A DNA stretch of 49,693 nucleotides from an uncultured Pseudomonadota bacterium (GCA_903848935.1 CAINHO010000027.1:1-49693), one strand, 5' to 3'; shown: positions 34,175-45,421, counted from the first letter of the stretch. The notes: a model not told the origin generated them from the sequence alone. A program made the numbers and translations.

Positions 34175-34208
34175 TGTGTGAGACAAGACAATTGTAGGAA
34201 ACCCTACA
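34175..34208. promoter_or_regulatory. Two adjacent NifA upstream activator sites
   Basis: TGT-N10-ACA occurs twice: 34175-34190 and 34193-34208, with centres 18 bases apart. They stand in the rnfA-nifL divergent region at the right distance to serve the rnf promoter, and perhaps nifLA. Confidence 0.75.
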
Positions 34209-34264
34209 AAGAAAATTTTACGGAGAGTGTGTAAAATCAAACGTAATGCGTGGAATGAGGAAGC

Positions 34265-34280
34265 TGGCGTTTTACTTGCA
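34265..34280 (+). promoter_or_regulatory. Candidate sigma-54 promoter of nifLA
   Basis: TGGCGTTTTACTTGCA keeps GG and GC at the required spacing and a perfect TTGCA -12, but the -24 box is TGGCGT, not TGGCAC. It lies 40 bases before the nifL ATG. If real, nifLA would be autoactivated, as in Klebsiella. A sigma-70 promoter using TTAATATAAAT nearby is an alternative. Confidence 0.45.
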
Positions 34281-34320
34281 TTACTTAATATAAATCTAGC
34301 TGCAACACGAGTATCAAATC

Positions 34321-35919
34321 ATGTCGAAAATCAGTCCTGCATACTTAGAAAACGAAATTGCTGCCGAAGTTATTGAAATTATTTCACCCGAATTTGTGCA
34401 TCATAAAATTCCAAATTCATTGCCATTTTGTTTATTTATAAAAGCAGTTGAACAAACCCCGATTGCGATTTCAATTACCGATAAAAAGGCAAATATCCTT
34501 TATGTTAACGAGGCGTTTGCTAACGTAACGGGCTATTCGGAAGTTGAGATTTTAGGTGAAAACGAGGCAAAATTATCTTACAAATCTACTCCAAAAGAGA
34601 TTTATCACGAATTGTGGCAGACAATTTCAAGTAAAAAAATTTGGCATGGGAATTTGGTGAATCGAACCAAGCAAGGTGAGCGTTATCTTGCCGAAGTGAC
34701 TATTTCACCGATGCTCGATAAACAAGGCGAAATTAGCCATTTCATCGGGATGCACCGCGACGTTACCCACACGCACCAAGCCGAGCAACAATTAAATAAT
34801 CAGAAAAAATTGATTGAATCGGTAATTAACGCTTCGCCTGTAGCAATGGTGGTTTTAGACAGCACTTATCGCATTATTCTCGACAATCAAATGTATCAAA
34901 CCTTGATTTCTGAACTTCGCCACGATGAACCTGCGTTGTTTTTTATCAATGCGCTGCAACAAGAATTTGGTGATTTGTGGGCAGATTCAACCTTGCACAC
35001 ACGCGGTTTTAGTAATCATGAAATTCGCGTTGAAGGTGTCGGGCAACGTGGCACACGTTGGTTTTCGTGTTCAGGGAATTGGTTTAGCGAAGAAAATACA
35101 GAAGCGGACAATTTCTTTTTTAAACAATCGAAAGATTATTTGTTATTGAGTATTTGTGACGTGACCTTGCAACGTCAACAGCAAGAAAAATTGCAATTGC
35201 AAACCTTGCAAAACATGATGGCAGAAGAAGAACACATCCGAAGTATTCGAGAAACGTTGCTCGGCGCGATGCACCAAATCCGTTTGCCGCTCAATCAAGT
35301 TAATGCGGCGGTACAAATTATGACGCAACGTAATGATAGTCAAAATATGCCGTTAAAAATGCTACTCACGCAAGTACAGCAAATGGGTGAAGATGCGCTC
35401 AATACGTTACAGCGTTGCGTGCCAGAAATTCCCGAATCAGCGGTGATGCCTGTAAATTTGAATCAATTACTACATCAAGTGATTCGTCTGTTTAGCAATA
35501 AATTTTTAGCCAATGGAATTATTGTGGATTGGTTGCCAAATTCGACTTTGCCTTCCATTTTAGGTTCGGATAACAAATTACGAATGCTCTTTAAACAATT
35601 GATTGATAATGCCGTTGACGCAATGAATCGTGCCAGCAGCAAAGAGCGTGTGATTAAAATTGGCACGTCGGTAGAAAATGATTGGGTTTGCGTGACCATT
35701 GCAGACACTGGATTAGGCATTCCAGCCAATCAGCGCAGTAAGGTTTTTGAACCGTTTTTTACTACACAAGTGGCGGGTAGTTTTCAAGCAGGAATGGGGT
35801 TGGTCATGGCGCGAGAAATCGTGAATCAACATGACGGCATGATTGAAATCGACCCCGATTACACAAATGGCTGTTGTTTCAATTTACGTTTTCCAGTTTG
35901 CTCAAAAAATACGGGGTAA
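34321..35919 (+). CDS. nifL: NifL, redox- and nitrogen-sensing anti-activator of NifA
   Basis: NifL binds NifA and blocks it under oxygen or fixed nitrogen. The 532-residue protein has PAS1 (about 40-150; ITDKKANILYVNEAFANVTG), which carries FAD in Azotobacter NifL, PAS2 (about 165-290), an H-box-like segment GAMHQIRLPLNQ with His318, and a GHKL ATP-binding domain (LIDNAVDAMNRA, ADTGLGIPANQR, GMGLVMAREIV). NifA follows immediately and starts 6 bases after the stop. This identity is firm because of domain order and gene pairing. Confidence 0.94.
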   Translation: MSKISPAYLENEIAAEVIEIISPEFVHHKIPNSLPFCLFIKAVEQTPIAISITDKKANILYVNEAFANVTGYSEVEILGENEAKLSYKSTPKEIYHELWQTISSKKIWHGNLVNRTKQGERYLAEVTISPMLDKQGEISHFIGMHRDVTHTHQAEQQLNNQKKLIESVINASPVAMVVLDSTYRIILDNQMYQTLISELRHDEPALFFINALQQEFGDLWADSTLHTRGFSNHEIRVEGVGQRGTRWFSCSGNWFSEENTEADNFFFKQSKDYLLLSICDVTLQRQQQEKLQLQTLQNMMAEEEHIRSIRETLLGAMHQIRLPLNQVNAAVQIMTQRNDSQNMPLKMLLTQVQQMGEDALNTLQRCVPEIPESAVMPVNLNQLLHQVIRLFSNKFLANGIIVDWLPNSTLPSILGSDNKLRMLFKQLIDNAVDAMNRASSKERVIKIGTSVENDWVCVTIADTGLGIPANQRSKVFEPFFTTQVAGSFQAGMGLVMAREIVNQHDGMIEIDPDYTNGCCFNLRFPVCSKNTG

Positions 35920-35924
35920 TCGCT

Positions 35925-37448
35925 ATGAATGAACGATTGTTATTAGTTGAATCCGAGTTAGATACACTGTATTTGGTCAGTCAATTGTTGAATAGCACAC
36001 ATACTCTTCGGGATAAACTCAAAGGAATTTTAGAAATTCTGCACAAACGTTCGAGTTTACATTTCGGCATGATTACCTTGCGTGACGACGAGGGCATGAG
36101 TATTTGTGAAGTGTATGGCGAAGATATTGATCGTTCAGTGCGTTACCAAATTGGCGAAGGCTTAGTCGGTGCAATTCTTGATGCAGGCAGTACGATTGTC
36201 GTTGAACGCATTGCGGACGAACCCCGTTTTTTAAGTCGGTTAGGTGTTTATAACCCAGATTTACCGTTTATTGGCTCACCATTATTGGCTGAACAAGGCG
36301 AAATTGTGGGTGTTCTCGCCGCACAACCCAGTACCGCTGATTTTCTAGGTGAACGCGCTCGTTTTATGGAAATGGTCGCAAATCTTATTGCCTACAGCGT
36401 CAATATGTTGCAAATCATGGAGCGAAAACAACATGAACTCACCAATGAACGTGATTATTTAAAACAAACGCTGGTCAAAAATTACAAGTTTGAAAATATC
36501 ATCGGACATTCTGAACCGATGCTCAAAGTGTTCGACATTATTCGCCAAGTCGCGAAATGGCACACGACCGTTTTAATTCGCGGTGAATCGGGAACGGGTA
36601 AAGAAGTCGTTGCCAGCGCGATTCATTTCAATTCGGCGTGTGCGAATGGCGCGTTTTTGAAACTCAATTGTGCCGCATTACCCGATACATTGTTGGAATC
36701 CGAATTGTTTGGACATGAAAAAGGTGCATTCAGTGGCGCGATTGGACAACGGAAAGGACGTTTTGAATTAGCCGATAACGGTACGTTATTTTTAGATGAA
36801 ATCGGTGAGATTTCAGCTTCATTTCAAGCGAAATTATTGCGTGTGTTACAAGAAGGTGAATTTGAACGAGTGGGCGGCGATAGAACGTTAAAAGTAAATA
36901 TCCGTATTATTGCGGCGACGAATCGAAATTTAGAACAAGATGTTGCAGACGGCGTATTTCGTGAAGATTTGTATTATCGCTTGAACGTGATGCCGATTTA
37001 TATTCCGCCGTTGCGCGACAGAATTGAAGATATTCCAGAATTAGCGACTGCGTTAATCAGTCGAATTTCTAAACGTCAAGGCGGGCGTTTTTTAGAAATC
37101 AAAGAAAGTGCGTTGCGAATTTTGATGAAACATCGTTGGCCTGGCAATGTGCGTGAATTGGAAAACCGTTTAGAACGTGCGGCAATTATGAGTACCGATG
37201 GAATTATCGACCGTGACGTAATTGTGAGTACAGGTTTGGAAATGGAAATTAGCGTTACGCATCGTCCAATAACAGTCACGAAACACGCCGATTTGCACGA
37301 TGAAAATTTAGATGAACGTGAACGAGTGATTGCGGCATTGGAACAAAGCGGTTGGGTACAGGCGAAAGCGGCACGGTTGCTGGATATGACACCTCGTCAG
37401 ATTGCGTATCGAATTCAAATTTTGAATATCACCATGAAACAGATTTAA
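35925..37448 (+). CDS. nifA: NifA, sigma-54-dependent activator of nif genes
   Basis: This 507-residue enhancer-binding protein has an N-terminal GAF domain (about 15-165), an AAA+ domain with Walker A GESGTGKE near residue 220 and [13 protein letters not shown] near 267, and a C-terminal HTH ([20 protein letters not shown]) that reads TGT-N10-ACA. The sigma-54 contact loop reads GAFSGA where GAFTGA is usual. No cysteine pair occurs in the linker, so oxygen sensing falls to NifL. The start is the ATG at 35925; a longer frame overlapping nifL lacks family residues. Confidence 0.95.
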   Translation: MNERLLLVESELDTLYLVSQLLNSTHTLRDKLKGILEILHKRSSLHFGMITLRDDEGMSICEVYGEDIDRSVRYQIGEGLVGAILDAGSTIVVERIADEPRFLSRLGVYNPDLPFIGSPLLAEQGEIVGVLAAQPSTADFLGERARFMEMVANLIAYSVNMLQIMERKQHELTNERDYLKQTLVKNYKFENIIGHSEPMLKVFDIIRQVAKWHTTVLIRGESGTGKEVVASAIHFNSACANGAFLKLNCAALPDTLLESELFGHEKGAFSGAIGQRKGRFELADNGTLFLDEIGEISASFQAKLLRVLQEGEFERVGGDRTLKVNIRIIAATNRNLEQDVADGVFREDLYYRLNVMPIYIPPLRDRIEDIPELATALISRISKRQGGRFLEIKESALRILMKHRWPGNVRELENRLERAAIMSTDGIIDRDVIVSTGLEMEISVTHRPITVTKHADLHDENLDERERVIAALEQSGWVQAKAARLLDMTPRQIAYRIQILNITMKQI

Positions 37449-37500
37449 GCTTTGTGGACTGATATACGCAAACAATTATTTCTCAAATTTGGCTAAATAT

Positions 37501-39741
37501 ATGAACGTAACCTCTTCGCCCCCGCGCATGACAATTAAAATGCGTTTTGTGATTATTTTAGTCACATTGATTACAGGCTTTACGCTATTCGGATTAGCCA
37601 CATTCACCGCCATGAAAAAACTTAATGTGAACGGTGAGATATATCAACGCATGGTACAAGGCAAAGATTTAGTCGCTGATGTTTTACCGCCACCCGAATA
37701 CATCATTGAATCGTATTTAGTTTCTCTACAACTTATGCAATCGGAAGATTCGGCTGAAATTAGTGCGTTAATTCAAAATTTCAATAAATTGAAAGTCGAT
37801 TACGATACACGTCACAATTATTGGAAAACCCACGAACAAGCGTTAAATACTGAATTGAAAACCTCGCTTTTGGACACCTCTTATCAAGCAGCATTAGCGT
37901 TTTATTCGCAAGCACAACAGCAATTTATTCCAGCAATTTTAAAAGGTGATAAGGAAGTCGCCACTGCCAGCCTGACAAAAATGCGGGCGAGTTATCAAAA
38001 ACACCGTGTTGCTATTGATAAGGTGGTGAATTTGACGACCACTCAGAGCGTGATAGACGAAGAGAACGCGCAAAATATCATTCATCAATATCGTTTAGGG
38101 TTAAGTTTCATTTTTATATTTAGTGTTGGAATAGCGAGTTTTTTAACACTGATTATTAGTCGTAATATTCTTCGTCAATTAGGTGCGGAACTTTTTGAAG
38201 TGGTTGAATTATCAAAGAAAATCGCCGAAGGGAATTACGATTCTATTTTACTTAAAATTGATAATCCTAATAGTTTGATGGGACACATGAAAATGATGGC
38301 ACAACAAATTTCAGAACGAAGGGTTGCATCAACAAATTTAAGGAATGAAATTTTACGAGTGAAAATCGCTTTAGATAACGTTAATACAGGTGTGATGATT
38401 GCTGATAATGATCTCAATATTGTATATGTGAACAAATCAGCGATTAACACGTTGAATCAAAACGAAGAAGGAATTCGTAATCAATTATCAGGTTTTGATA
38501 GTAATAATTTGATTGGTGTAAATATCGATAGTTTTCATAAAAATCCCGCTATTCAGCGGCAAATGTTAGGTTCGTTAACTCAAAAGTATCAAGCTAACAT
38601 AGTGCTGGGTGATCACAACATGACTGTTTTAGCCAATCCTGTTATTGATGAAAACGGACAACGATTGGGGACTGTTGCAGAGTGGCACGATAGAACGGCT
38701 GAAATTGAAATAGAAGAGGCGGTAACAAATATTGTCGTTTCAGCAAGTGCGGGTGATTTTTCAGGACGATTGGATACAGAAGGAAAAGAAGGACTGTTTT
38801 ATGATTTAGGAAATGCGATTAACAAATTGCTGCACACCAATGAGACCAGTTTGGGCGAAATTTCTCAAGTGTTAGATGCTTTATCACAAGGTGATTTAAC
38901 CCAAAAAATTACGAGCAATTACATGGGGACATTTGGACAATTAAAAGAAAATGTTAACAGCACCGTCGATAAAATAACTGAAATCGTCTATCAAATTCAA
39001 ACCGCCTCCAACAACATCAATTCTAGTACACAAGAAATTACGGCGGGAAATAACGATTTATCACGTCGCACGGAAGAACAAGCAACCAGTTTAGAAGAAA
39101 CCTCAGAAAGTATGAGAAAACTAACGAACACTGTTGAACATAATGCCGAAAATGCTAAATACGCCAATCAGTTAACCGAAAATACAAAAACGATTGCTGA
39201 AAAAGGTCGCGTCGTTGTAGATGAAGTTGTGAAGACAATGAACAGCATTAACGAATCATCATGCAAGGTGGTCGAAATTATTTCAGTTATTGATGACATT
39301 GCATTTCAAACCAACATTCTAGCTTTGAATGCCGCTGTTGAAGCCGCTCGCGCGGGTGAACAAGGTCGTGGTTTTGCGGTTGTTGCAACAGAAGTTCGCC
39401 ATTTAGCGCAACGTGCCGCTGCGGCAGCGGGTGAAATTCAAATGTTAATTGATGATTCGGTCGCGAAAGTTGATGACGGAAGCAAATTAGTCACACAAGC
39501 GGGCAAAACTATGCAAGAAATTGTTACCGCCGTTCAAGGCGTAACAGCAGTCATGGCACAAATTTCCGACGCTTCGGTTGAACAAAATATCGGCATCACA
39601 CAAGTGAATCAGGCAATTGTTAAAATGGACAATGTGACGCAACAAAACGCTACATTGGTTGAAGAAGCCGCCGCCAACGCAGAATTATTAGAAGAACAAG
39701 CACGACAATTGTCGATAACAGTGACGCATTTCAAAACTTAA
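37501..39741 (+). CDS. Methyl-accepting chemotaxis protein with cytoplasmic PAS domain
   Basis: This 746-residue receptor has a membrane span at about 15-40, a periplasmic helical domain (about 45-190), a second span ([20 protein letters not shown]), a HAMP-like segment, a PAS domain ([20 protein letters not shown] and on), and an MCP signalling domain whose tip reads [20 protein letters not shown] followed by [13 protein letters not shown]. No cytochrome motif is seen. The ATG at 37501 was preferred to a TTG at 37489; neither has a strong ribosome site. It follows nifA by 52 bases, so it may be linked to nif expression; energy or oxygen sensing by PAS is a guess. Confidence 0.9.
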   Translation: MNVTSSPPRMTIKMRFVIILVTLITGFTLFGLATFTAMKKLNVNGEIYQRMVQGKDLVADVLPPPEYIIESYLVSLQLMQSEDSAEISALIQNFNKLKVDYDTRHNYWKTHEQALNTELKTSLLDTSYQAALAFYSQAQQQFIPAILKGDKEVATASLTKMRASYQKHRVAIDKVVNLTTTQSVIDEENAQNIIHQYRLGLSFIFIFSVGIASFLTLIISRNILRQLGAELFEVVELSKKIAEGNYDSILLKIDNPNSLMGHMKMMAQQISERRVASTNLRNEILRVKIALDNVNTGVMIADNDLNIVYVNKSAINTLNQNEEGIRNQLSGFDSNNLIGVNIDSFHKNPAIQRQMLGSLTQKYQANIVLGDHNMTVLANPVIDENGQRLGTVAEWHDRTAEIEIEEAVTNIVVSASAGDFSGRLDTEGKEGLFYDLGNAINKLLHTNETSLGEISQVLDALSQGDLTQKITSNYMGTFGQLKENVNSTVDKITEIVYQIQTASNNINSSTQEITAGNNDLSRRTEEQATSLEETSESMRKLTNTVEHNAENAKYANQLTENTKTIAEKGRVVVDEVVKTMNSINESSCKVVEIISVIDDIAFQTNILALNAAVEAARAGEQGRGFAVVATEVRHLAQRAAAAAGEIQMLIDDSVAKVDDGSKLVTQAGKTMQEIVTAVQGVTAVMAQISDASVEQNIGITQVNQAIVKMDNVTQQNATLVEEAAANAELLEEQARQLSITVTHFKT

Positions 39742-39756
39742 AAATTCGCTCAAAAA

Positions 39757-39791
39757 AAATCCCCAACCAGATAAAATCTGGCTGGGGATTT
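39757..39791. terminator. Bidirectional rho-independent terminator
   Basis: AAATCCCCAACCAGAT and ATCTGGCTGGGGATTT form a strong stem (one mismatch or wobble) around a 3-base loop, flanked by A- and T-runs. It separates the convergent chemoreceptor and SIR2-like genes. Confidence 0.88.
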
Positions 39792-39812
39792 ATATCATTC
39801 GGTAAGTTGGAA

Positions 39813-40661
39813 CTATGCCTTTTCAGATTTCACAAAATTTAAAAAATCCTGACAATCAGCTTCAATCAATTCAAAACCCATTTTTTTAGAATAACGAATT
39901 TCTTTCGGCGTTGGATTTTTCCGCAAAAACCAGCCCTTCGATTCATTGGCAGAATACACAATATCACTCATCACCATCCGTTCAGAATCACGACAGAGTG
40001 GCAATCCAATCAACAGATATTTTTTGCCTTTGCGATAGTCTTTCAAGAAATCAGGAATCGCAAATCCGCCCATCAATTCGGTAATGTAATCAACGTAATC
40101 GGCATCGGACGCAATGTAATTTGATTCTGGAACAGGCGTTCCCATTGGTTTAAACAAAATCGGCAAACTGCTATCAACGGCGGTTTGTTCAATAGCCGAA
40201 TACTTTTCACCATCATACTGAAAAATTTTAAACCGATACGCACTCGCCGTAATTCGAGCTACACCGACGATTAACGTGTGTTTTTTGTTCGCGTAACTTT
40301 CTTGTAATTGGGTATCGCGGTTGATGTCGATAACGTAATTCGGTTGAAAACTCGCCAACCAATCGTGCATCGCGGCGCGTGTCCATTTCGATTCGCCATA
40401 GGTTTTATCAAGAAATTTTGTCACGAAACTACGTCCTTTCTTTAATTCTTGATTCATGGCGGCGCGAGGAAATTCATACATTAACTTTTGAGCCATTGGC
40501 TTTCCGCCATTCATGGCAAGAATCAAACTGTCGCTGTCGGCAGGCATTGGCAAGTCATTCAATTTACTTTTGGCATCGAACAACACGCCCGACCCAAAAT
40601 AAGGCACAACTTCATTATTATGAAGCCCTGTAAGAATCTCTGAAAAAACCGCGTTAAACAT
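39813..40661 (-). CDS. SIR2-like domain protein divergent from nifH
   Basis: This 282-residue protein resembles the SIR2-like (SIR2_2) group: EVVPYFGSGVLFDAKSKL near the start, the FQPNYVIDINRDTQLQE strand, LFKPMGTPVPESNYIASDAD, and KYLLIGLPLCRDSERMVMSD. The usual sirtuin zinc cysteines are not seen. Relatives include NAD-consuming or NAD-binding proteins. AAAGGAGTTACCT precedes its ATG. A sigma-54-like promoter lies upstream, sharing a NifA site with nifH, so it is likely a nif regulon member. Its role there is unknown; control of nitrogenase by NAD-linked modification is one idea, and no draT/draG is in the window. Confidence 0.75.
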   Translation of the reverse strand: MFNAVFSEILTGLHNNEVVPYFGSGVLFDAKSKLNDLPMPADSDSLILAMNGGKPMAQKLMYEFPRAAMNQELKKGRSFVTKFLDKTYGESKWTRAAMHDWLASFQPNYVIDINRDTQLQESYANKKHTLIVGVARITASAYRFKIFQYDGEKYSAIEQTAVDSSLPILFKPMGTPVPESNYIASDADYVDYITELMGGFAIPDFLKDYRKGKKYLLIGLPLCRDSERMVMSDIVYSANESKGWFLRKNPTPKEIRYSKKMGFELIEADCQDFLNFVKSEKA

Positions 40662-40707
40662 AGGTAACTCCTTTGTTGATTATTAAAATAGGTAATAACT
40701 TCGCGGG

Positions 40708-40723
40708 TGCAATAATCAATCCA
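40708..40723 (-). promoter_or_regulatory. Candidate sigma-54 promoter of the SIR2-like gene
   Basis: On the minus strand TGGATTGATTATTGCA has GG and GC 10 bases apart and a perfect TTGCA -12, but a weaker -24 (TGGATT). The NifA site at 40827 is about 104 bases upstream, an ideal distance. Confidence 0.55.
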
Positions 40724-40826
40724 GTTTAACGAAGCTATAAAAATCAATCGTTTAACGTTAATTAACCGCTTAAAAATTGTTTGATTTCGTACAACATCCT
40801 TTCATTTATGACAAAATTTGTTTGTC

Positions 40827-40842
40827 TGTTCGTTACCTAACA
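40827..40842. promoter_or_regulatory. NifA upstream activator site shared by nifH and the SIR2-like gene
   Basis: TGT-TCGTTACCTA-ACA is a perfect TGT-N10-ACA. It is about 95 bases from the nifH -24 box and about 104 from the opposite promoter. Confidence 0.8.
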
Positions 40843-40890
40843 TTTCCCCACAAAATGTACGTTATCCTACCAACATTCACAATAAAATAA

Positions 40891-41898
<1,008 letters not shown>

Positions 41899-41907
41899 AT
41901 AAAACGT

Positions 41908-41937
41908 AGGTTGGGTTGGCAACTTCCGACCCAACCT
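41908..41937. repeat. Palindromic hairpin between nifH and nifD
   Basis: AGGTTGGGTTGG and CCGACCCAACCT form a stem of about 12 bp (one wobble) around CAACTT. No T-run follows, so it is more likely an mRNA-processing or stabilising hairpin, or a REP-like element, than a terminator. Confidence 0.7.
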
Positions 41938-42001
41938 GATTGAAAGTTTTCTCAACAAGGTTTGTCTGGGGATTACCAGCGACCACAAGGAGGATAACAT
42001 C

Positions 42002-43483
42002 ATGGCTGCCATGACAAGAGAAGAGACCGAAGCCCTCATTCAAGAAGTGCTTGAAGTCTACCCAGAAAAAGCGAGAAAAGACCGTGAAAAACATTTAGCG
42101 GTCAACGATTCCAGTCTCGAAAAAGCTAACAAATGTATTACGTCAAACCGTAAATCTTTACCCGGCGTGATGACCGTTCGTGGTTGTGCGTACGCGGGTT
42201 CAAAAGGCGTGGTTTGGGGACCCATTAAAGACATGATTCATATTTCTCATGGACCTGTAGGTTGTGGACAGTATTCGAGAGCGGGTCGTCGTAACTACTA
42301 TGTCGGCACAACAGGCGTTAATGCTTTCGGTACGATGAATTTCACGTCTGATTTCAAAGAAAATGACATTGTTTTCGGTGGAGATAAAAAACTCTCGAAA
42401 ATCATGCTTGAAATTGAACAGTTATTTCCACTCAATAAAGGCATCAGTATTCAATCAGAATGTCCAATCGGTTTGATTGGTGATGATATTGAAGCCGTTG
42501 CTAAAAAAGCGACAAAAGAAACAGGAAAACCTGTTGTGCCAGTACGTTGCGAAGGTTTCCGTGGCGTATCACAATCATTAGGTCATCACATTGCCAATGA
42601 CGCAATTCGTGATTGGGTTTTAGAAAATCGTGATGGTGATGATTCGTTCCCCACTACGCCTTATGACGTAGCGGTAATTGGCGATTACAACATTGGCGGT
42701 GATGCGTGGGCTTCACGGACATTGTTGGAAGAAATGGGTTTGCGTGTGGTGGCTCAATGGTCAGGTGATGGCACATTGGCTGAAATGGAAAAAACACCCA
42801 AAGTGAAATTGAACTTAATTCACTGTTACCGTTCGATGAACTACATCGCGCGTCACATGGAAGAAAAGTACAGCATTCCTTGGATTGAATACAACTTCTT
42901 TGGCCCAACGAAAATTGCTGAATCGTTACGCAAAATTGCAGCACTTTTTGACGATACAATCAAAGCAGGTGCAGAACGTGTGATTGCTCGCTACACCGCT
43001 GAATATGAAGCCGTTATTGCGAAATACAAACCGCGTTTGGAAGGCAAACGAGTCATGCTTTACATTGGTGGTTTGCGTCCTCGTCACGTTATTGGTGCTT
43101 ACGAAGATTTGGGCATGGAAGTAGTTGGTACAGGCTACGAATTCGGTCATAACGATGATTACGATCGCACGATTAAAGAAATGGGCAACGCCACATTACT
43201 TTATGACGACGTGACAGGCTATGAATTTGAAGAGTTTGTGAAACGTGTTCAACCCGATTTAATCGGTTCAGGTATCAAAGAAAAATACATCTTCCAAAAA
43301 ATGGGTGTGCCATTTAGACAAATGCACTCATGGGATTATTCAGGCCCTTATCATGGTTACGATGGTTTTGCCATTTTCGCCAGAGATATGGACATGACAA
43401 TCAACAATCCTTGCTGGAAAAACATTAAAGCCCCTTGGAAAAACCAAGTAGCTAACGATGAAGCCGTCAAAGCGGTAGCGTAA
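42002..43483 (+). CDS. nifD: Nitrogenase MoFe protein alpha chain
   Basis: NifD binds FeMo-cofactor and shares the P-cluster with NifK. In the 493-residue protein the P-cluster cysteines are Cys62, Cys88 and Cys154, and cofactor ligands are Cys275 ([11 protein letters not shown]) and His442 ([16 protein letters not shown]). Val70 and His195 near the active face are also present, all at Azotobacter numbering. This is a molybdenum-type enzyme. AAGGAGGATAACATC precedes the ATG. Confidence 0.99.
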   Translation: MAAMTREETEALIQEVLEVYPEKARKDREKHLAVNDSSLEKANKCITSNRKSLPGVMTVRGCAYAGSKGVVWGPIKDMIHISHGPVGCGQYSRAGRRNYYVGTTGVNAFGTMNFTSDFKENDIVFGGDKKLSKIMLEIEQLFPLNKGISIQSECPIGLIGDDIEAVAKKATKETGKPVVPVRCEGFRGVSQSLGHHIANDAIRDWVLENRDGDDSFPTTPYDVAVIGDYNIGGDAWASRTLLEEMGLRVVAQWSGDGTLAEMEKTPKVKLNLIHCYRSMNYIARHMEEKYSIPWIEYNFFGPTKIAESLRKIAALFDDTIKAGAERVIARYTAEYEAVIAKYKPRLEGKRVMLYIGGLRPRHVIGAYEDLGMEVVGTGYEFGHNDDYDRTIKEMGNATLLYDDVTGYEFEEFVKRVQPDLIGSGIKEKYIFQKMGVPFRQMHSWDYSGPYHGYDGFAIFARDMDMTINNPCWKNIKAPWKNQVANDEAVKAVA

Positions 43484-43493
43484 TTTTTAGGGT

Positions 43494-43525
43494 TGGGTTG
43501 CGTGCTTCGCTAATGCCGCAACCCA
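43494..43525. repeat. Palindromic hairpin between nifD and nifK
   Basis: TGGGTTGCG and CGCAACCCA form a perfect 9-bp stem around TGCTTCGCTAATGC. It resembles short REP-like palindromes of the GGGTTGCG...CGCAACCC type common in gammaproteobacteria. A second small stem, CCAC-GTGG, follows near 43547-43561. Confidence 0.72.
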
Positions 43526-43577
43526 GCAAATCCAATAAACGTCAGTCCACAGATTAGTGGCACGTTAGGAGAAGATC

Positions 43578-45149
43578 ATGAGCCAAGATGTCGAAAACAT
43601 TCAAATGAGCTACCCTTTATTTCGCAGTGACGAATATAAAGAGAACTTAGCTAACAAACGCGAAGCGTATGAAGAAGGTCATCCGAAAGAAAAAGTTGAC
43701 GAAATCTTTCAATGGACGACAACTGAAGAATATCAAAAGTTGAACTTTGAACGTGAAGCTTTAACCGTCAATCCAGCGAAAGCCTGTCAACCACTCGGTG
43801 CGGTGTTATGTTCATTAGGTTTTGAAAAAACATTGCCTTATGTTCACGGTTCACAAGGTTGCGTGGCGTATTTCCGGTCGTATTTCAACCGTCATTTCAA
43901 AGAGCCAATTTCGTGTGTATCGGATTCAATGACCGAAGATGCAGCGGTATTTGGCGGACAAAAAAATATGATGGCGGGGCTTGAAAACGCTAAAGCCTTG
44001 TACAAACCTGACATGATTGCCGTTTCAACGACTTGCATGGCAGAAGTTATCGGTGACGATTTAAATGCGTTCATCAATAACTCGAAAAAAGAAGGTTTTA
44101 TTGAGCAAGATTTCCCCACACCGTATGCTCACACGCCTAGTTTTGTCGGTAGTCACACGACAGGCTGGGACAATATGTTTGAAGGGATTGCCCGCTATTT
44201 CACGTTGAATCACATGGAAGGCAAAGAAGTTGGCTCAAACGGCAAAATTAACTTCGTACCAGGTTTTGAAACGTATTTAGGCAACTTCCGCGTTATTTCT
44301 CGCATGATGAAAGAAATGGATGTTGATTTCTCATTATTGAGTGATCCATCTGAAGTGTTAGACACGCCCGCAGACGGTGAATTCCGTATGTATTCGGGTG
44401 GTACAACACAAGCCGAAGTGAAAGACGCACCGAATGCAATCACGACGATTTTGTTGCAACCTTGGCAGTTAGAAAAAACCAAAAAATTGGTTCAAGACAC
44501 TTGGCATCAAAAAGCCCCTAAATTGAACATTCCGATGGGGTTGGAATGGACAGATGAATTTTTGATGGAAATTTCTAAACTGACGGGCAAACCAATTCCG
44601 AAATCTTTAGAAACTGAACGTGGTCGTTTTGTGGATATGATTACTGATTCGCATGCTTGGTTACACGGCAAAAAGTTCGCGCTTTATGGTGATGCCGACT
44701 TTGTTTTAGGGATGACGAAATTCTTGTTAGAAATGGGTATCGAAGTCACAGATGTTCTCGTCAACCACGCGAACAAACGTTGGAAAAAAGCGTGTGAAGA
44801 AGTGTTGAAAGCGTCACCTTATGGACAAGCTGCCACCGTGCATATTGGTTGTGATTTATGGCATTTCCGTTCATTGATGTTCACCAATAAACCTGATTTC
44901 ATGATTGGTAACTCGTACGCAAAATTCATTCAACGCGATACGTTGCACAAAGGTAAAGAGTTTGAAGTACCATTGATTCGTATCGGTTTCCCAATTTTCG
45001 ATCGTCATCATTTACACCGCATGACGACCTTGGGTTATGAAGGTGGGATGTATATTTTGACTACGTTGGTCAATGCGGTACTTGAAAAATTGGATGATGA
45101 TACTCGTGGCATGGGTACAACCGATTATAACTACGACTTAATTCGTTAG
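43578..45149 (+). CDS. nifK: Nitrogenase MoFe protein beta chain
   Basis: NifK forms the alpha2-beta2 tetramer with NifD. P-cluster cysteines are at Cys70 (AKACQPLG), Cys95 (GSQGCVAYF) and Cys153 (STTCMAEVIG), exactly as in Azotobacter. The 523-residue length is full. TTAGGAGAAGATC precedes the ATG. Confidence 0.99.
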   Translation: MSQDVENIQMSYPLFRSDEYKENLANKREAYEEGHPKEKVDEIFQWTTTEEYQKLNFEREALTVNPAKACQPLGAVLCSLGFEKTLPYVHGSQGCVAYFRSYFNRHFKEPISCVSDSMTEDAAVFGGQKNMMAGLENAKALYKPDMIAVSTTCMAEVIGDDLNAFINNSKKEGFIEQDFPTPYAHTPSFVGSHTTGWDNMFEGIARYFTLNHMEGKEVGSNGKINFVPGFETYLGNFRVISRMMKEMDVDFSLLSDPSEVLDTPADGEFRMYSGGTTQAEVKDAPNAITTILLQPWQLEKTKKLVQDTWHQKAPKLNIPMGLEWTDEFLMEISKLTGKPIPKSLETERGRFVDMITDSHAWLHGKKFALYGDADFVLGMTKFLLEMGIEVTDVLVNHANKRWKKACEEVLKASPYGQAATVHIGCDLWHFRSLMFTNKPDFMIGNSYAKFIQRDTLHKGKEFEVPLIRIGFPIFDRHHLHRMTTLGYEGGMYILTTLVNAVLEKLDDDTRGMGTTDYNYDLIR

Positions 45150-45160
45150 TTGTTCAATGT

Positions 45161-45188
45161 GTCGGGTTAGATTTATTTTTAACCCGAC
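45161..45188. repeat. Palindromic hairpin between nifK and nifT
   Basis: GTCGGGTTA and TAACCCGAC form a perfect 9-bp stem with a 10-base AT-rich loop. There is no T-run after it. It is the third hairpin of this kind in the nif operon. Confidence 0.7.
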
Positions 45189-45208
45189 CTACTCATTTGG
45201 AGAATTCC

Positions 45209-45421
45209 ATGCCCAGCGTCATGCTCAGAAAACGTGAAGATGGTAAATTGATTTTTTATGTTGCCAAAAAAGATTTGGAAGAAACTATTGAATCATTAGA
45301 ATTTGATAGTCCAGACAAATGGGGCGGTGAAGTGGTGTTGGGTGATGGTTCAAAGTATGCTTTTGAAATTCTCGACGCACCGCCCAAAATTCCTCTAACT
45401 CTACAAGCAAAACGTTTATAA
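45209..45421 (+). CDS. nifT: NifT
   Basis: NifT is a small conserved nif protein of unclear function, usually just after nifK. From the ATG at 45209 (MPSVMLRKREDGKLIFYVAK) it has 70 residues and the family's KWGGEVVLGDG and LPL-like end (PKIPLTLQAKRL). GGAG six bases upstream fixes this start; an ATG four codons earlier has no ribosome site. Confidence 0.93.
   Translation: MPSVMLRKREDGKLIFYVAKKDLEETIESLEFDSPDKWGGEVVLGDGSKYAFEILDAPPKIPLTLQAKRL

Noticed and set aside
35874..35924. Earlier start for nifA inside nifL
   Set aside because: The extra residues are out-of-frame nifL sequence; the family starts near MNERLLLVE.
37455..37470. Sigma-54-like TGGACTGATATACGCA before the chemoreceptor
   Set aside because: Spacing is right, but both the -24 (TGGACT) and the -12 (ACGCA) are poor and no NifA site is near.
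39813..40661. DraT or DraG identity for the gene beside nifH
   Set aside because: The sequence has SIR2-like segments and none of the DraT or DraG motifs.
41908..41937. Rho-independent terminator after nifH
   Set aside because: A strong stem is present, but no T-run follows, and nifD lies 64 bases downstream with no promoter of its own seen.
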